A stretch of 64,000 bases of DNA from Cardiobacterium hominis (GTDB lineage: Bacteria; Pseudomonadota; Gammaproteobacteria; Cardiobacteriales; Cardiobacteriaceae). Location of the stretch: the NCBI RefSeq assembly GCF_900637305.1, contig NZ_LR134365.1, positions 671,001-735,000 on the forward strand, read 5' to 3'. The notes beneath the pieces are model-generated. The model saw only the letters and a program-made list of their open reading frames with translations. It was not told the origin of the DNA and searched no databases. The first letter of the stretch is position 1. Each line of letters opens with the position of its first letter. Made by a program: the position numbers and the translations under genes. Positions 8,732 through 18,145 of the stretch are shown piece by piece.

Positions 8732-9259
8732 ATGCCCCGCATCCGCCTCGTCAAACCGACGCTTGCCCACGAAAGCGCCATCCGCGCCTACCTTGATGCC
8801 GTCCACGCCGCCGGACTGCCGCTGCATGGCGCCGTGCTGGAGCAGTTTCCCGATGTTGCCAGCTGGATTGCCTTCTGCGACGCCCCCGGCGGCACGCTGA
8901 TGCCCAATGGCGTCGCCAAAGTCGCCGATTCCACCTACCTCGCCTGGGACGATACCGCCGCGCAAATGCGCGGCATCATCAACATCCGCCACGAACTCAA
9001 TGAATTCCTGCGCCAGTACGGCGGCCACATCGGCTACTCCGTCCACCCCGCCTGCTGGAACCAGGGCTATGCGACCGAAATGCTCGCCCTCGCCCTGCAA
9101 CAATGCGACGCGCTCGGCCTGCGTGAACTGCTATTGACGTGCAGCCCGGACAACCCGGCATCCCGGCGCGTCATCGAAAAAAACGGCGGCGTACTGGAAA
9201 ACATCGTCGAATTCCAAGGAAACCCCGTCTGCCATTACCGGATACGGCGCGGGGCATAG
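8732..9259 (+). CDS. GNAT-family N-acetyltransferase
   Basis: 175 residues, Acetyltransf_3 / RimJ-like fold. The acetyl-CoA-binding region is recognisable as GGHIGYSVHPACWNQGYATE, with the standard GY-VHP-xxxx-GYAT pattern. It is followed by LTCSPDNPASRRVIEKNGG, typical of the C-terminal half of the fold. The start has CAGGAG 7 bases upstream. The substrate cannot be told from sequence. Confidence 0.88.
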   Translation: MPRIRLVKPTLAHESAIRAYLDAVHAAGLPLHGAVLEQFPDVASWIAFCDAPGGTLMPNGVAKVADSTYLAWDDTAAQMRGIINIRHELNEFLRQYGGHIGYSVHPACWNQGYATEMLALALQQCDALGLRELLLTCSPDNPASRRVIEKNGGVLENIVEFQGNPVCHYRIRRGA

Positions 9260-9357
9260 CGCCGCGGGCAACCAGCGCAAGCCTGCTGAGCCGTCTGTAA
9301 GCCACGATGAAAAACCCCGCTATATAATGCACCTCCCCCACCTACGGAGACCCCGTC

Positions 9358-12021
9358 ATGATCCAGATCCCCGTCATCCTGCTCACCCTCGGCTTCGCCG
9401 CCGCCATCGTTAACCCCGAAGCCTCACTGCACCCGCAGCCCGCCGCAGAACAACCCGAAAAACCCGAAGTCGCCGTGAACGCACTCGCCGCCCCGGCGCG
9501 CATCACCGCCACCCTGCCGGAAAACATCCTCGACGCCAAACAGGCGGCGACCATCGCGCTGGACTACACCCCCGGCGACGAACAAACCTGGTATTTCGAC
9601 CACGACGGCAACCCGACCGAAACCGCCAGCCCCGGCGGCTACTACCGCAAAGCATTGGGACAAACCGCCGACGGCCGCCGCGTCGTGCAGGACTACCACC
9701 AAGACAACAACACCCCGCAAACCGCACCCTTCATCCTCAAAAACGACAGCGACCCGCACGACTTCAACAGCGACAACGCCGACAGCAAAACCGTCTGGTA
9801 CCGCAAAGACGGCAGCATCGAAGCCGTGCAGGATTACCGCGACGGCGCGCACTACGGCCGCCTCAACATCTACCAAAACGGCCGCCTCGCCGCACAAATG
9901 CCGCTGGACGACAGCCGCAGCGACACCGAAGACGACCCCTACCGCGGCGACCCCATTGCCAGCGGCCTGCGCCTCTACCACCCGAGCGGCAAACCCCTCG
10001 GCTACATCCACGCCGATGACGACGGCCGCGCCGAAATCACCTACCGCGAAGACGGCAGCCCCGTCATCGCCACCCTGCGCACGCCCGACGGCAAACTCAG
10101 CGAAATCAGCAGCTGGGACAAAGACGGCAACGCCCGCGAAGACGGCCCCGACTTTGAAGAAATCAAAGCCCTCGAAACGCAAAGACAGCGCCTGCTGGAA
10201 CTCGTCAGCCACCTCGAATTCATGTTCATGAACGACGCGCCGCCGCAGAAAACCCTGCCCGCCCCCGCGCCACAACCCGCCCTCCTCCCCGAAAGCGTGC
10301 TGGACGCCAAACAGGCAACCAACCTCACCCTCGACTACAGCGCCGAAACAGACGGCGAGACCTGGCACTTCGACCCACACGGCAAACCGACAGAAACCGC
10401 CAGCCCCGGCGGCTACTACCGCAAAGCGCTGGGCAAAACCGCCGACGGCCGCCGCGTCGTCCAAGACTACTATCAGGACAGCAACACCCCGCAAACCGCG
10501 CCCTTCATCCTCAAAAAAGACGCCGACCCGCACAACTTCGAGAACGACACCGCAGACAGCAGCGTCATCTGGTACCGCAAAGACGGCAGCACCTACGCCG
10601 TGCAGGCCTTCAAAAACGGCGAACCTCAAAGCCGGATGAACATCTACCAGGACGGCCGCCTCGTCGCCCAAATGCCGCGCCCGCAAGACCTGGACGAAAG
10701 CACCGACCCCTACCGCAGCGCGGGTGATCTCGCCGACGGCCTGCGCCTCTACCACAGCAGCGGCCACCTGCTCTACCTCAGCCAACACTACGCCAACCAA
10801 AGCGACGAAATCCTCTACGACAGCGACGGCAACCCGCTCGCCGCCTACCGCTCGCGCCAGGGCGAGCCGCCTGCCCTCTGGAGCGTACTGGACGAACAGC
10901 CTGACAAACAGACGGCCATCAAAGAAGCACTCCAGCGCCGCGAACACATCGAAAACATGATAGCCGCCGAAAGCGTAGAAGCACCGAGCGAAACCCAGCC
11001 TGAAAAAAACACCGCGCCCGCCGTAGAACAGCCCGCTCCCCCCATGAGCGCGGAAGGAAGCACAGACAGCCCGCCAACCCCAAAAGAACCCGGCGCACAG
11101 CAGCCCGCGCCTGCCTCCCAACCTGACACAGCCACAAACGCGACACCTGCCGCCGTCGCAAACCAAAACGAAGCCGACACCACGCCAAACCCCGAGCAAA
11201 AATACAACCTCGGCGGCATCCACCTGCCCCAAACCGGCATCGAACCCGACGCCCTTGACGCGCCCGCGCCACAAACCGCGCGCCTGCCTGCCGCCGTGCT
11301 GGACGCCAAACAAGCCGCCGAAAACCCCATTGACTACACCCCGGCGCCAGAAGCCGACCAATACGCCGACCGCGACGGCAAACCGGCAGACCAACCCGCC
11401 CCCGGCGGCTACCTCCGCAAAACCCTGGGCAAAACCGCAGACGGCCGCCGCGTCGTCCAGGACTACTACCAGGACAGCAACACCCCGCAAACCGCGCCCT
11501 TCACCCTGAAAAAAGACGCCGACCCGCGCGACTACACCACCGGCGCGGTGGACGGCAAAATCACCTGGTACCGCCCGGACGGCAGCATCCTCGCCATCCA
11601 GCAATACCGCAACGGCGCGCCCATAAGCCGCCTCAACCACTACCGTGACGGCCGCCTTGCCGTACAAAGCGAACAGCCCGCAGGCGTTGCAGAAACAGAT
11701 GACCCCTACAGCAGCGCCGGCGAAGCGAGCCAAGGCAGCCGCTACTACTACGCAAGCGGCCAACTGCTTGCACTTGAATACGGCAGAAACGGCCTGTCTT
11801 GCGGGAATCACGATTGCGAATGGGCAATCCTCTACGACAACAACGGCCGACCGCTTGCCGCCTACCACGGCGAACGCAACAACGACGTCGTGTTGCAAAA
11901 ATACTGGAACACCCTGAACCACACCCCCGCCGACGAACAGACAGCGCGCCGCCAAACCTTCGACGCCGCGCTGGAGCGCCTGGACGAACTGCGGCAAATG
12001 CAGCAACAAGACGGCCTCTAA
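9358..12021 (+). CDS. Large secreted protein with three ADGRR/MORN-like modules
   Basis: 887 residues with a short N-terminal hydrophobic segment (VILLTLGFAAAIV) that is probably a signal peptide. One module occurs three times, marked by G-G-Y-x-RK-x-LG-x-TADGRRVVQDY near residues 94, 352 and 684. Each copy is followed by NTPQTAPF, WYRKDGS or WYRPDGS, an xYxxGRLxxQ strand and a DPYxxxG turn. The third copy ends in RYYYASGQLLALEY and YWNTLNHTPADEQTARRQ, matching the protein at 2403. Modules two and three are joined by a Pro/Ala/Thr-rich linker (about residues 545-640). The WxxDGSxxxxxxYxxG pattern resembles YwqK/MORN_2. Function unknown. The first ~430 bases, including upstream DNA, are duplicated at 24721-25155. 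Confidence 0.72.
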   Translation: MIQIPVILLTLGFAAAIVNPEASLHPQPAAEQPEKPEVAVNALAAPARITATLPENILDAKQAATIALDYTPGDEQTWYFDHDGNPTETASPGGYYRKALGQTADGRRVVQDYHQDNNTPQTAPFILKNDSDPHDFNSDNADSKTVWYRKDGSIEAVQDYRDGAHYGRLNIYQNGRLAAQMPLDDSRSDTEDDPYRGDPIASGLRLYHPSGKPLGYIHADDDGRAEITYREDGSPVIATLRTPDGKLSEISSWDKDGNAREDGPDFEEIKALETQRQRLLELVSHLEFMFMNDAPPQKTLPAPAPQPALLPESVLDAKQATNLTLDYSAETDGETWHFDPHGKPTETASPGGYYRKALGKTADGRRVVQDYYQDSNTPQTAPFILKKDADPHNFENDTADSSVIWYRKDGSTYAVQAFKNGEPQSRMNIYQDGRLVAQMPRPQDLDESTDPYRSAGDLADGLRLYHSSGHLLYLSQHYANQSDEILYDSDGNPLAAYRSRQGEPPALWSVLDEQPDKQTAIKEALQRREHIENMIAAESVEAPSETQPEKNTAPAVEQPAPPMSAEGSTDSPPTPKEPGAQQPAPASQPDTATNATPAAVANQNEADTTPNPEQKYNLGGIHLPQTGIEPDALDAPAPQTARLPAAVLDAKQAAENPIDYTPAPEADQYADRDGKPADQPAPGGYLRKTLGKTADGRRVVQDYYQDSNTPQTAPFTLKKDADPRDYTTGAVDGKITWYRPDGSILAIQQYRNGAPISRLNHYRDGRLAVQSEQPAGVAETDDPYSSAGEASQGSRYYYASGQLLALEYGRNGLSCGNHDCEWAILYDNNGRPLAAYHGERNNDVVLQKYWNTLNHTPADEQTARRQTFDAALERLDELRQMQQQDGL

Positions 12022-12035
12022 GCCGCGTTGCAAAA

Positions 12036-12071
12036 GCCCCGCTCCGGCGAAACCGCAGCGGGGCATCTTTT
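12036..12071 (+). terminator. Rho-independent terminator
   Basis: Stem GCCCCGCT / AGCGGGGC around a GC-rich loop followed by ATCTTTTT, 15 bases after the stop of the 887-residue gene. Confidence 0.85.
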
Positions 12072-12187
12072 TACCCATTTATAGCCATCTAACCCTTGTT
12101 CGCACGAAGCGCGAGAGCCATAGGGCGCATCTTGACGCACCACAGCCTGCTACGGGCTTTGCCCCCTGCCTCGCCCGATAACGGCAC

Positions 12188-12214
12188 ACAAAAAAACGCA
12201 GCCGGGGCTGCGTT
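12188..12214 (-). terminator. Rho-independent terminator
   Basis: On the minus strand AACGCAGCC / GGCTGCGTT followed by a run of T, just after the stop of the 67-residue gene. The 12072-12187 interval holds no gene. Confidence 0.85.
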
Positions 12215-12230
12215 CATCTGCGGCAGAATT

Positions 12231-12434
12231 TCAGCGGCTCAAACTGACACTGCCGTCGGTGCCGTGCAAAGCGGCGGCGAACGCATCGGCATCAAAGCCG
12301 TCTTCGTGAGTGACGACAATATTGCCGTTATTGATGTTCACCCATTTGACGCCAGGTACATTCATTCCGGCGTCTTTAAGCTTGTCGGCGTTGTCAGCGG
12401 TGAGGCCGCTGGCGTGGTAGAGGGTTTGTGGCAT
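12231..12434 (-). CDS. Small protein, possible metal-associated-domain fold
   Basis: 67 residues with AGGAG at good spacing before ATG and its own terminator, so very likely expressed. The order of predicted elements (strand, helix ADNADKLKDAG, strand VKWVNINNGNIVV, helix DADAFAAALHG, strand) resembles an HMA-type ferredoxin-like fold, but there is no CxxC metal motif. The family is not recognised and the fold reading is tentative. Confidence 0.6.
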   Translation of the reverse strand: MPQTLYHASGLTADNADKLKDAGMNVPGVKWVNINNGNIVVTHEDGFDADAFAAALHGTDGSVSLSR

Positions 12435-12451
12435 GGTGCGCTCCTGGTTCG

Positions 12452-12480
12452 TGGGGAAAACGCGCCGGGCGGCGCGTTCT
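12452..12480 (-). terminator. Rho-independent terminator
   Basis: Minus strand AACGCGCCG / CGGCGCGTT with TTCCCC after it, 40 bases beyond the VWA gene stop. Moderate T content makes it less certain than its neighbours. Confidence 0.6.
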
Positions 12481-12521
12481 CCTTCGATGCACGGGTGATG
12501 CCAACCGTCTGCCGTTTTTTT

Positions 12522-14213
12522 TTATTTTCCTGAAGATAGTTCGCGCGCTTTTTCTATCAACTGTAGCAGCCCGGCGCGTTCGTCGTAGGGGTCGCTGCCT
12601 TGGGCGGCTTGCGCGAGGCGGAGGATGCCCGCCCAGTCGAGTGCGCCGTTGTATTTGCCGCCTTTGAGCGCTTGCGCGTAGCTGGCGGCGGCGATGGCAA
12701 AGCGCGTCGCTTCTTCGGCGTCGGCAAGCGGGATGCTTTTCGCGGCAATGGGCTGTTCGATTAGCTGGCTTTGTTCGCTCTCTGGCGCTTTGTAGCGCAG
12801 TTTCAGCCAGCCGTATTCGTCCGCTTTGCCGCTCGCGGCGGGGGCGTTTTGGTAGTGGCGCGCGTCCAGCCAGCCTGTTTTGCCCTGCGGGATGATTTCG
12901 TAGAGGGCGGTAATGTTATGCCCGGCGCCGATGTCGCCGGCGTCCACACGGTCGTTGTTGAAGTCTTCTTCGCGCAAGAGGCGGTTTTCGTAGCCGACAA
13001 GGCGGTATTCTTTGACCGCTGCCGGGTTGAATTCGAGCTGGATTTTTATATCGCGCGCGACGGTGGCCAGCGTCGAGGTGAGCTGGCGCACCAGTACTTT
13101 CTTCGCCTCGGCTTCGCTGTCGATGTAGCTGTAGTTGCCGTCGCCCGCATCCGCCAGTTGTTCCATCATTTCGTCGTTGTAGTTGCCGCTGCCATAGCCG
13201 AGGGTGGTGAGGCTGATGCCGCTTTTGCGTTTGTCGGCAACGTAGTTTTTGAGCGTCGCCGGGTCGCTGATGCCGACGTTAAAGTCGCCGTCGGTGGCAA
13301 GCAGGATGCGGTTGATGCCGTCTTTGCGGTAGTTTTTCGCCGCCGCGTCGTAGGCCATGCGCAGCGCTTCGCCACCCGCGGTTGCGCCGTGCGCGCGCAG
13401 CGGTTTGAGGGCGGCGATGATGGTTTCTTTTTGGTCGCCCGCGGTCGGCGGCAGGATTTCGGCGGTGCTGCCGGAGTAGGTGATGAGGCTGATGCGGTCG
13501 TCGGCGCGCAGCGCTTCGGCGAAGTGGCAGACGGTTTTTTTCACCAGCGGCAGTTTGTCGGGGTCGTCCATCGAGCCGGAGGTGTCGATGAGGAAGACGA
13601 GGTTGGCGGGCGGGCGTTTTTCTGGCGCAAGGTCGGCTGCCTGGATGGCGATGCGGATGAGTTTGGCGTCCGCTTGCCACGGGGAATCGACGGTTTGGGT
13701 GTGCACCGCGAAGGGTTTGCCGTCCTGCGGCAGCGGGTAGCCGTAGGCGAAGTAGTTGAGGATTTCTTCGACGCGCACGGCATCGGCGGGCGGCAGGCGG
13801 TTTTCGCGGGTGAGCATGCGGCGGATGTTGCTGTAGCTGCCGGTGTCAACGTCAATGCTGAAGGTGGAGACGGGCGCATCACTGACGCGGTGTACCGGGT
13901 TCGCGTCGCTATGGGCGTAGCGTTCGCGGTTTTGCACTTCTACCGTGCCGCGAATGCCCATTCTGGCGACGGATTTGTTTAGCGCCCATTGGGGGTTGGC
14001 ACCCGCCGGAACGGGCATATTGACGCCGAGGCGGTTGGAAAGGTCGGGGATGGCTTGTGCCTGCGGGCTGGCGGCCGCTTTTTGCAGAACGGGCGCGCTT
14101 CTGGCGGCGTATTCCACCGGCGGGGCGTCGCTATCGAGGTCGTCGCATAAACCGGCGGCGTGGCTGATGCCGCTGGCGGCGAGGAGGGCGAGGATGAGGG
14201 GATGTTTTGGCAT
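12522..14213 (-). CDS. Secreted von Willebrand factor A domain protein (YfbK-like)
   Basis: 563 residues. The signal peptide MPKHPLILALLAASGISHAA is followed by Cys in GLCDD; the spacing is not a clean lipobox. An N-terminal segment found in YfbK-type proteins (RFSTFSIDVDTGSYSN-like, YFAYGYPLP) precedes the VWA domain. The MIDAS motif DTSGS is at residues 210-214 and ITYSGST and ATDGDFNVG follow. The C-terminal third (VARDIKIQLEFNP, YRLVGYENR) matches DUF3520. Members bind divalent cations and probably mediate protein contacts in the envelope. Start 14213 has GGAG upstream. Confidence 0.88.
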   Translation of the reverse strand: MPKHPLILALLAASGISHAAGLCDDLDSDAPPVEYAARSAPVLQKAAASPQAQAIPDLSNRLGVNMPVPAGANPQWALNKSVARMGIRGTVEVQNRERYAHSDANPVHRVSDAPVSTFSIDVDTGSYSNIRRMLTRENRLPPADAVRVEEILNYFAYGYPLPQDGKPFAVHTQTVDSPWQADAKLIRIAIQAADLAPEKRPPANLVFLIDTSGSMDDPDKLPLVKKTVCHFAEALRADDRISLITYSGSTAEILPPTAGDQKETIIAALKPLRAHGATAGGEALRMAYDAAAKNYRKDGINRILLATDGDFNVGISDPATLKNYVADKRKSGISLTTLGYGSGNYNDEMMEQLADAGDGNYSYIDSEAEAKKVLVRQLTSTLATVARDIKIQLEFNPAAVKEYRLVGYENRLLREEDFNNDRVDAGDIGAGHNITALYEIIPQGKTGWLDARHYQNAPAASGKADEYGWLKLRYKAPESEQSQLIEQPIAAKSIPLADAEEATRFAIAAASYAQALKGGKYNGALDWAGILRLAQAAQGSDPYDERAGLLQLIEKARELSSGK

Positions 14214-14261
14214 CGGGATGCTCCGGTGGTTGGCGGGATGCAAGCGGTGCGCGGTCGCGCC

Positions 14262-14654
14262 CTAGAAGTTAAAAAACGCTTCGTGTTCGCCGCTTGCCGT
14301 TTTGCTGATGAGCGCCGCTTTCAGGGTGGCGATGATGGTTTCGCGTGGCGTGCCGTAGCGGTCGGACGGCACGATTTCTTTCAGCTTGTACAAGGTGATG
14401 CGCGCCGACGGCAGCGGTTCGGGTTGCAGCAGGAAGCGATAATACTCGCCGTTGATGCTCAAATAGTAGTGCCAGAGGAAATCGAGCGGTGCGGTGCCTT
14501 CAGCCGGGGTCGCCCACAAGGCGGCATCGCGGTCGGCATCGGCCCACCATTCGTCGGGGATGGCGGCGAGCGGGAAGGGCATCAGGCCGCTGTCGAGGGA
14601 TTGTTGCAGGCGCTGTTTGTTTTCCGCATCGAGCGGGGTTTTTCTGAAGGACAT
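14262..14654 (-). CDS. Hypothetical protein
   Basis: 130 residues, no recognised domain and no signal peptide. Features include a W-rich patch PDEWWADADRDAALW and aromatic LWHYYLSINGEYYRFLL. The ATG at 14654 has GGAG nine bases upstream; a TTG six bases earlier is an alternative. It lies 48 bases upstream of the VWA gene on the same strand and may share its transcript. Confidence 0.6.
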   Translation of the reverse strand: MSFRKTPLDAENKQRLQQSLDSGLMPFPLAAIPDEWWADADRDAALWATPAEGTAPLDFLWHYYLSINGEYYRFLLQPEPLPSARITLYKLKEIVPSDRYGTPRETIIATLKAALISKTASGEHEAFFNF

Positions 14655-14820
14655 GGTCAAAGGCTCCAGTCAAATAAAGGAGCGGGCAGTATAACCCGCA
14701 CCCTGTGCCGTGCCGCCGCATTTTTTCGTAACCCCGGCAGGCGCAAATGCGGCAAAATACGCGCCCGTTTTTATGCTGAAATTCCATGCCCACCCGCAAC
14801 CTGCCCGGCGGTGCGAGCCG

Positions 14821-15705
14821 ATGAGCGCACCGACCGCGAAAATCGTCCTTCTTGGCGTCCTCGGCAACGCCGCCCTCGCGCTGATTAAAGGCGTCGCCGG
14901 GGTTTTCGGCCATTCTTACGCGCTGATTGCCGACGCCATTGAATCCACCACCGATGTTTTTTCCTCGCTGCTGCTTTATCTCGGCCTGCGCGTCGCCAAC
15001 CAGCCGCCGGATGCCAACCATCCCTACGGTCACGGCCGCGCCGAATCACTCGCCACTTTCCTGACAGTCGCCTTCCTCCTCGCCTCGGCGGGCATCATCA
15101 CTTACAAAAGCATCGCCCACATCATCACCCCGCACAAGAATCCGGCGCCGTTCACCCTCATCGTCCTCATCGCCGTGGTGGGCGTGAAGGAAGGACTCTA
15201 CCGCTACTACCAGCGCAAAAGCGGCGAAACCGCGAGCAGCGCGCTCGAAGCCGAAGCCTGGCACCACCGCAGCGACGCGCTGACTTCCTTCGCAGCCTTC
15301 CTCGGCATCAGCATTTCGCTCATCATGGGTAAGGGCTGGGAAAGCGCGGACGATTGGGCGGCGCTCGCCGCTGCCGCCATCATCACTTACAACGCCTGGC
15401 GCATCTTCCGCCCGGCGCTGGCTGACATCATGGATGAAGACCGCTTCGATGCCCTGCGCCAGCGCATCGAAAGCATCGCCAAGGCCGAGGCGGGCGTGCA
15501 TGGCGTGCAGGAATGTCTGGTGCGCAAGATGGGCAGCGAGTATCACATCGACCTGCGCCTCCTGGTCGGCAACGGGCAGACGATTGAAACGCTCTGCGAA
15601 CTCAAGCGCCGCCTGCGCGCCCACCTGCACGCGCAAGAGCCATACCTGCGGCGCATTTTCATCGAATGCGACTGCTGTCCGGTCTGCCCGCACCGCGAGT
15701 CGTAG
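14821..15705 (+). CDS. Cation diffusion facilitator transporter
   Basis: 294 residues, exporter of divalent metal ions (Zn, Fe, Cd or Mn) across the inner membrane. Six membrane helices are apparent. Metal-site residues fit the CDF pattern: IESTTDV (E41, D45; most relatives have Asp at 41) in helix 2, and HHRSD (H148, D152) in helix 5. HPYGHGRAES follows helix 2. The cytoplasmic domain ends with an unusual Cys-rich CDCCPVCPH that could add a metal site. Start MSAPTAKIVLLG is chosen by family alignment; the frame is open further upstream. Confidence 0.9.
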   Translation: MSAPTAKIVLLGVLGNAALALIKGVAGVFGHSYALIADAIESTTDVFSSLLLYLGLRVANQPPDANHPYGHGRAESLATFLTVAFLLASAGIITYKSIAHIITPHKNPAPFTLIVLIAVVGVKEGLYRYYQRKSGETASSALEAEAWHHRSDALTSFAAFLGISISLIMGKGWESADDWAALAAAAIITYNAWRIFRPALADIMDEDRFDALRQRIESIAKAEAGVHGVQECLVRKMGSEYHIDLRLLVGNGQTIETLCELKRRLRAHLHAQEPYLRRIFIECDCCPVCPHRES

Positions 15706-15719
15706 CGTATTGCAGCCAA

Positions 15720-15826
15720 TATAGCGATACACCGAAAGCCTCAGACAAGGCGCGCCGCCGAAGACAGTACGCGGTTGTACGGCGAGGCGGTGCAACACCG
15801 TATGAGGCTTTCGGGGGATTGCTATA
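15720..15826. repeat. TATAG-type MITE-like repeat, copy 1
   Basis: 107-bp element bounded by TATAGC and GCTATA with inverted termini. The left end reads TATAGCGATACACCGAAAGC and the right end complements to TATAGCAATCCCCCGAAAGC, both followed by CTCA. Related copies are at 28426-28560 and 36857-37015. Confidence 0.8.
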
Positions 15827-15853
15827 AAAAAGGCGGGGTTATCCCCGCCTTTG
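15825..15853 (-). terminator. Rho-independent terminator for ohr
   Basis: Minus strand AAAGGCGGGG / CCCCGCCTTT then a T-run. It directly abuts the end of the MITE-like repeat. Confidence 0.85.
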
Positions 15854-15871
15854 TGTTTTGCGCGCAAGCCG

Positions 15872-16291
15872 TTAGACGTTCACGTGGAAGGTGACGTCGA
15901 TGTTGCCGCGGGTGGCGCGGGAGTATGGGCAGACTTCGTGCGCTTTGGCGACGAGCGCTTCGGCAGCGGCTTTGTCCATGCCGGGCAGCGCGATGTTGAA
16001 GACGACGCCGAGGCGGAAGTGGTCTTGCGCGTCTTTGCCGAGGCTGACGTCGGCGTCAATGGCAAGGCCTTGCGGCACGGCGATTTTTTCGTTGCCGGCG
16101 ACGAGGCGCATCGCGCCGATGAAGCAGGCGGCGTAGCCCGCGGCAAAGAGTTGTTCGGGGTTGGTGCCTGCGCCGTTGCCGCCCAGTTCTTTCGGCGGGG
16201 CGAGTTTGACGTCCAGTTTGCCGTCGTCAGTTTTGGCAGCGCCGTCGCGGCCGCCGGTAACGTGGGCGTGTGCGGTGTAGAGTGTAGTCAT
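15872..16291 (-). CDS. ohr: Organic hydroperoxide resistance protein (OsmC/Ohr)
   Basis: 139 residues. Thiol peroxidase that reduces organic hydroperoxides, usually recharged by lipoylated proteins. Both catalytic cysteines are present: C56 in GYAACFIGA and C121 in VCPYSRATRGN, the diagnostic Ohr C-terminal motif. N-terminal YTAHAHVTGGRDG fits the family. No OhrR regulator is adjacent. Confidence 0.95.
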   Translation of the reverse strand: MTTLYTAHAHVTGGRDGAAKTDDGKLDVKLAPPKELGGNGAGTNPEQLFAAGYAACFIGAMRLVAGNEKIAVPQGLAIDADVSLGKDAQDHFRLGVVFNIALPGMDKAAAEALVAKAHEVCPYSRATRGNIDVTFHVNV

Positions 16292-16388
16292 GGTGTTTTC
16301 CTCTTGTGGGTGAATGGAGCGCGCATGGTAGTACGCTTTTTCGCGCGTTGCCAGAAAGGTGAGGTTCGGTTTGCTTTATGGTCGCGCG

Positions 16389-18089
16389 TTATGCCACCGG
16401 CACTTGGTAGAGCAGCACTATCAGCACTTGGCCGACCATGATGCGCAGGAAGGTGGTGAGCGGGTAAACGGCGGTGTATTTGAGCGCGGTCTGGTCGGAT
16501 TGGGAGATTTCTGTCGCAAAGGGCAGCACCGGCGCGCCGGTGTGCGAGCCGGTGAGCAGGCCGCAGATTTCCGGGAAGGTGAGTTTGCCCCAGAGGCGGG
16601 CGACGATGGCGGTGATGATGAGCGGCACGGTGGTGATGATGATGCCGAGCGCCATCCAGTAGAGGCCGTCGCCGTCTTTGAGCGCGGCGAAGAAGGCGGG
16701 GCCGACGCTTAAGCCGACGCTGGCGAGGAACAGCGCCAGGCCGAGTTCGCGCACCATGAGGTTGGCGCTTTGCGAGACGTAGTGGGTGACGGAGAAGCGC
16801 CCGCCGTAGCGGCTGATGAGGATGGCGATGATGAGCGGGCCGCCAGCGAGGCCGAGTTTGACCGGCACCGGTACACCGGGTATCGGGATGGGGATGGCGC
16901 CGAGGATGATGCCGAGGGTGATGCCGAGAAAGAGTTCGGCGATGTGCGGGATTTGCAGGTCGCGCTTGGAGTTGCCGAAGGCGGCGACGGCGTGTTTGAG
17001 GTGGGCGTCGTCGCCGATGAGGGTGATGGAGTCGCCGAATTGCAGGCGGGTGTTGCGGTCGGCGACGAATTCGATGCCGGCGCGGCGTACGCGGGTGATG
17101 TTCACACCGAAGCGTTCGTGGATGTTGAGGCTGGAGAGTTTTTTGTTGCAGACCGCGCTTTGGGTGATGTTCACCCGCATGGCGTTGATGTAGGCGGGCG
17201 AGGCGGTGCGCGGTTTGTCGCTGAAGATGCTGGTGCTGACCTGGCTGCCGATGAGGGTCATCAGGCGCTCGGTTTCGTCGTCGCGGGCGATGATGAGGAG
17301 GATGTCGCCCTGCTGGATGCGTTTGTTTTCTTCGGCGAGGGTGATTTCGCCATCGCGTGAGAGGCGGGAGATGGCGAAGCTGGTCGGCAGGATTTGCCGC
17401 ACGGCGGCGACGGTTTTGCCGGCAAGCATCGGGTTGTCCACTTGCAGCGCGATGCGGGTGACGGAGGCGGTTCCGGCGCGCAGGCGGCGCAGGGTCAGGC
17501 GTTTTTCGGCGGCGACGTTAATGCGGAAGCCGTATTTGACGAGGAAGATGGTGGCAATCAGCCCCATCACGCCGCCGGGGTAGGCGGCGGCGTAACCGGC
17601 GGCCATTTGTACGGCGAGGGTGCCGTCGCCGATGAGGTTGGTCAGGGTCTGCTGGGCGGCGCCGAGGCCGGGGGTGTTGGTGACCGCGCCCTGCATGATG
17701 CCGACCAGCGTCGGCAGGTCGTTGTTGGTAAAGCGGAAGAAGGCGAGGACGATGAGGATGTCAAAGAGGATGACGATGAGCATCAGCGCGTTCAATTTCA
17801 GCCCTTCTTTCTGGAAGGAGGCGAAAAAGCCAGGGCCGACTTGCAGGCCGATGGTGTAAACGAACAGAATCAGCCCGAATTCTTTGACGAAATGGGCGAT
17901 GTGTTCGTTTATCGTGAAGCCGAGGTCGGAGATGATGATGCCGGTGAATAGCACCAGCGTCACGCCGAAGGTGATGCCGAAGATGCGCAGGCGGCCAAGC
18001 GCGGCGCCGCTGAAGATGGTGAGGGCGTAGATGACGGCGGTGTAGGCGACGCTTTCGTGTTGGGTAAAGAGCTGGGTGAGCCAGTGCAT
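16389..18089 (-). CDS. AAE-family transporter with RCK_C domains (YidE/YbjL-like)
   Basis: 566 residues. Two blocks of about five membrane helices each flank a central soluble region with two TrkA-C/RCK_C domains (around residues 205-290 and 295-375). Family motifs include FVYTIGLQVGPGFFASF, GAVTNTPGLGAAQQTL and LTGSHTGAPVLPFA. The AspT relative exchanges aspartate for alanine, but YidE/YbjL substrates are unknown, so no substrate is assigned. Confidence 0.9.
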   Translation of the reverse strand: MHWLTQLFTQHESVAYTAVIYALTIFSGAALGRLRIFGITFGVTLVLFTGIIISDLGFTINEHIAHFVKEFGLILFVYTIGLQVGPGFFASFQKEGLKLNALMLIVILFDILIVLAFFRFTNNDLPTLVGIMQGAVTNTPGLGAAQQTLTNLIGDGTLAVQMAAGYAAAYPGGVMGLIATIFLVKYGFRINVAAEKRLTLRRLRAGTASVTRIALQVDNPMLAGKTVAAVRQILPTSFAISRLSRDGEITLAEENKRIQQGDILLIIARDDETERLMTLIGSQVSTSIFSDKPRTASPAYINAMRVNITQSAVCNKKLSSLNIHERFGVNITRVRRAGIEFVADRNTRLQFGDSITLIGDDAHLKHAVAAFGNSKRDLQIPHIAELFLGITLGIILGAIPIPIPGVPVPVKLGLAGGPLIIAILISRYGGRFSVTHYVSQSANLMVRELGLALFLASVGLSVGPAFFAALKDGDGLYWMALGIIITTVPLIITAIVARLWGKLTFPEICGLLTGSHTGAPVLPFATEISQSDQTALKYTAVYPLTTFLRIMVGQVLIVLLYQVPVA

Positions 18090-18145
18090 GAACGTGTCCT
18101 TGATTCGCGTGATAAAGCGGTATTTTAGCGCGAAACAGGGGCGGT

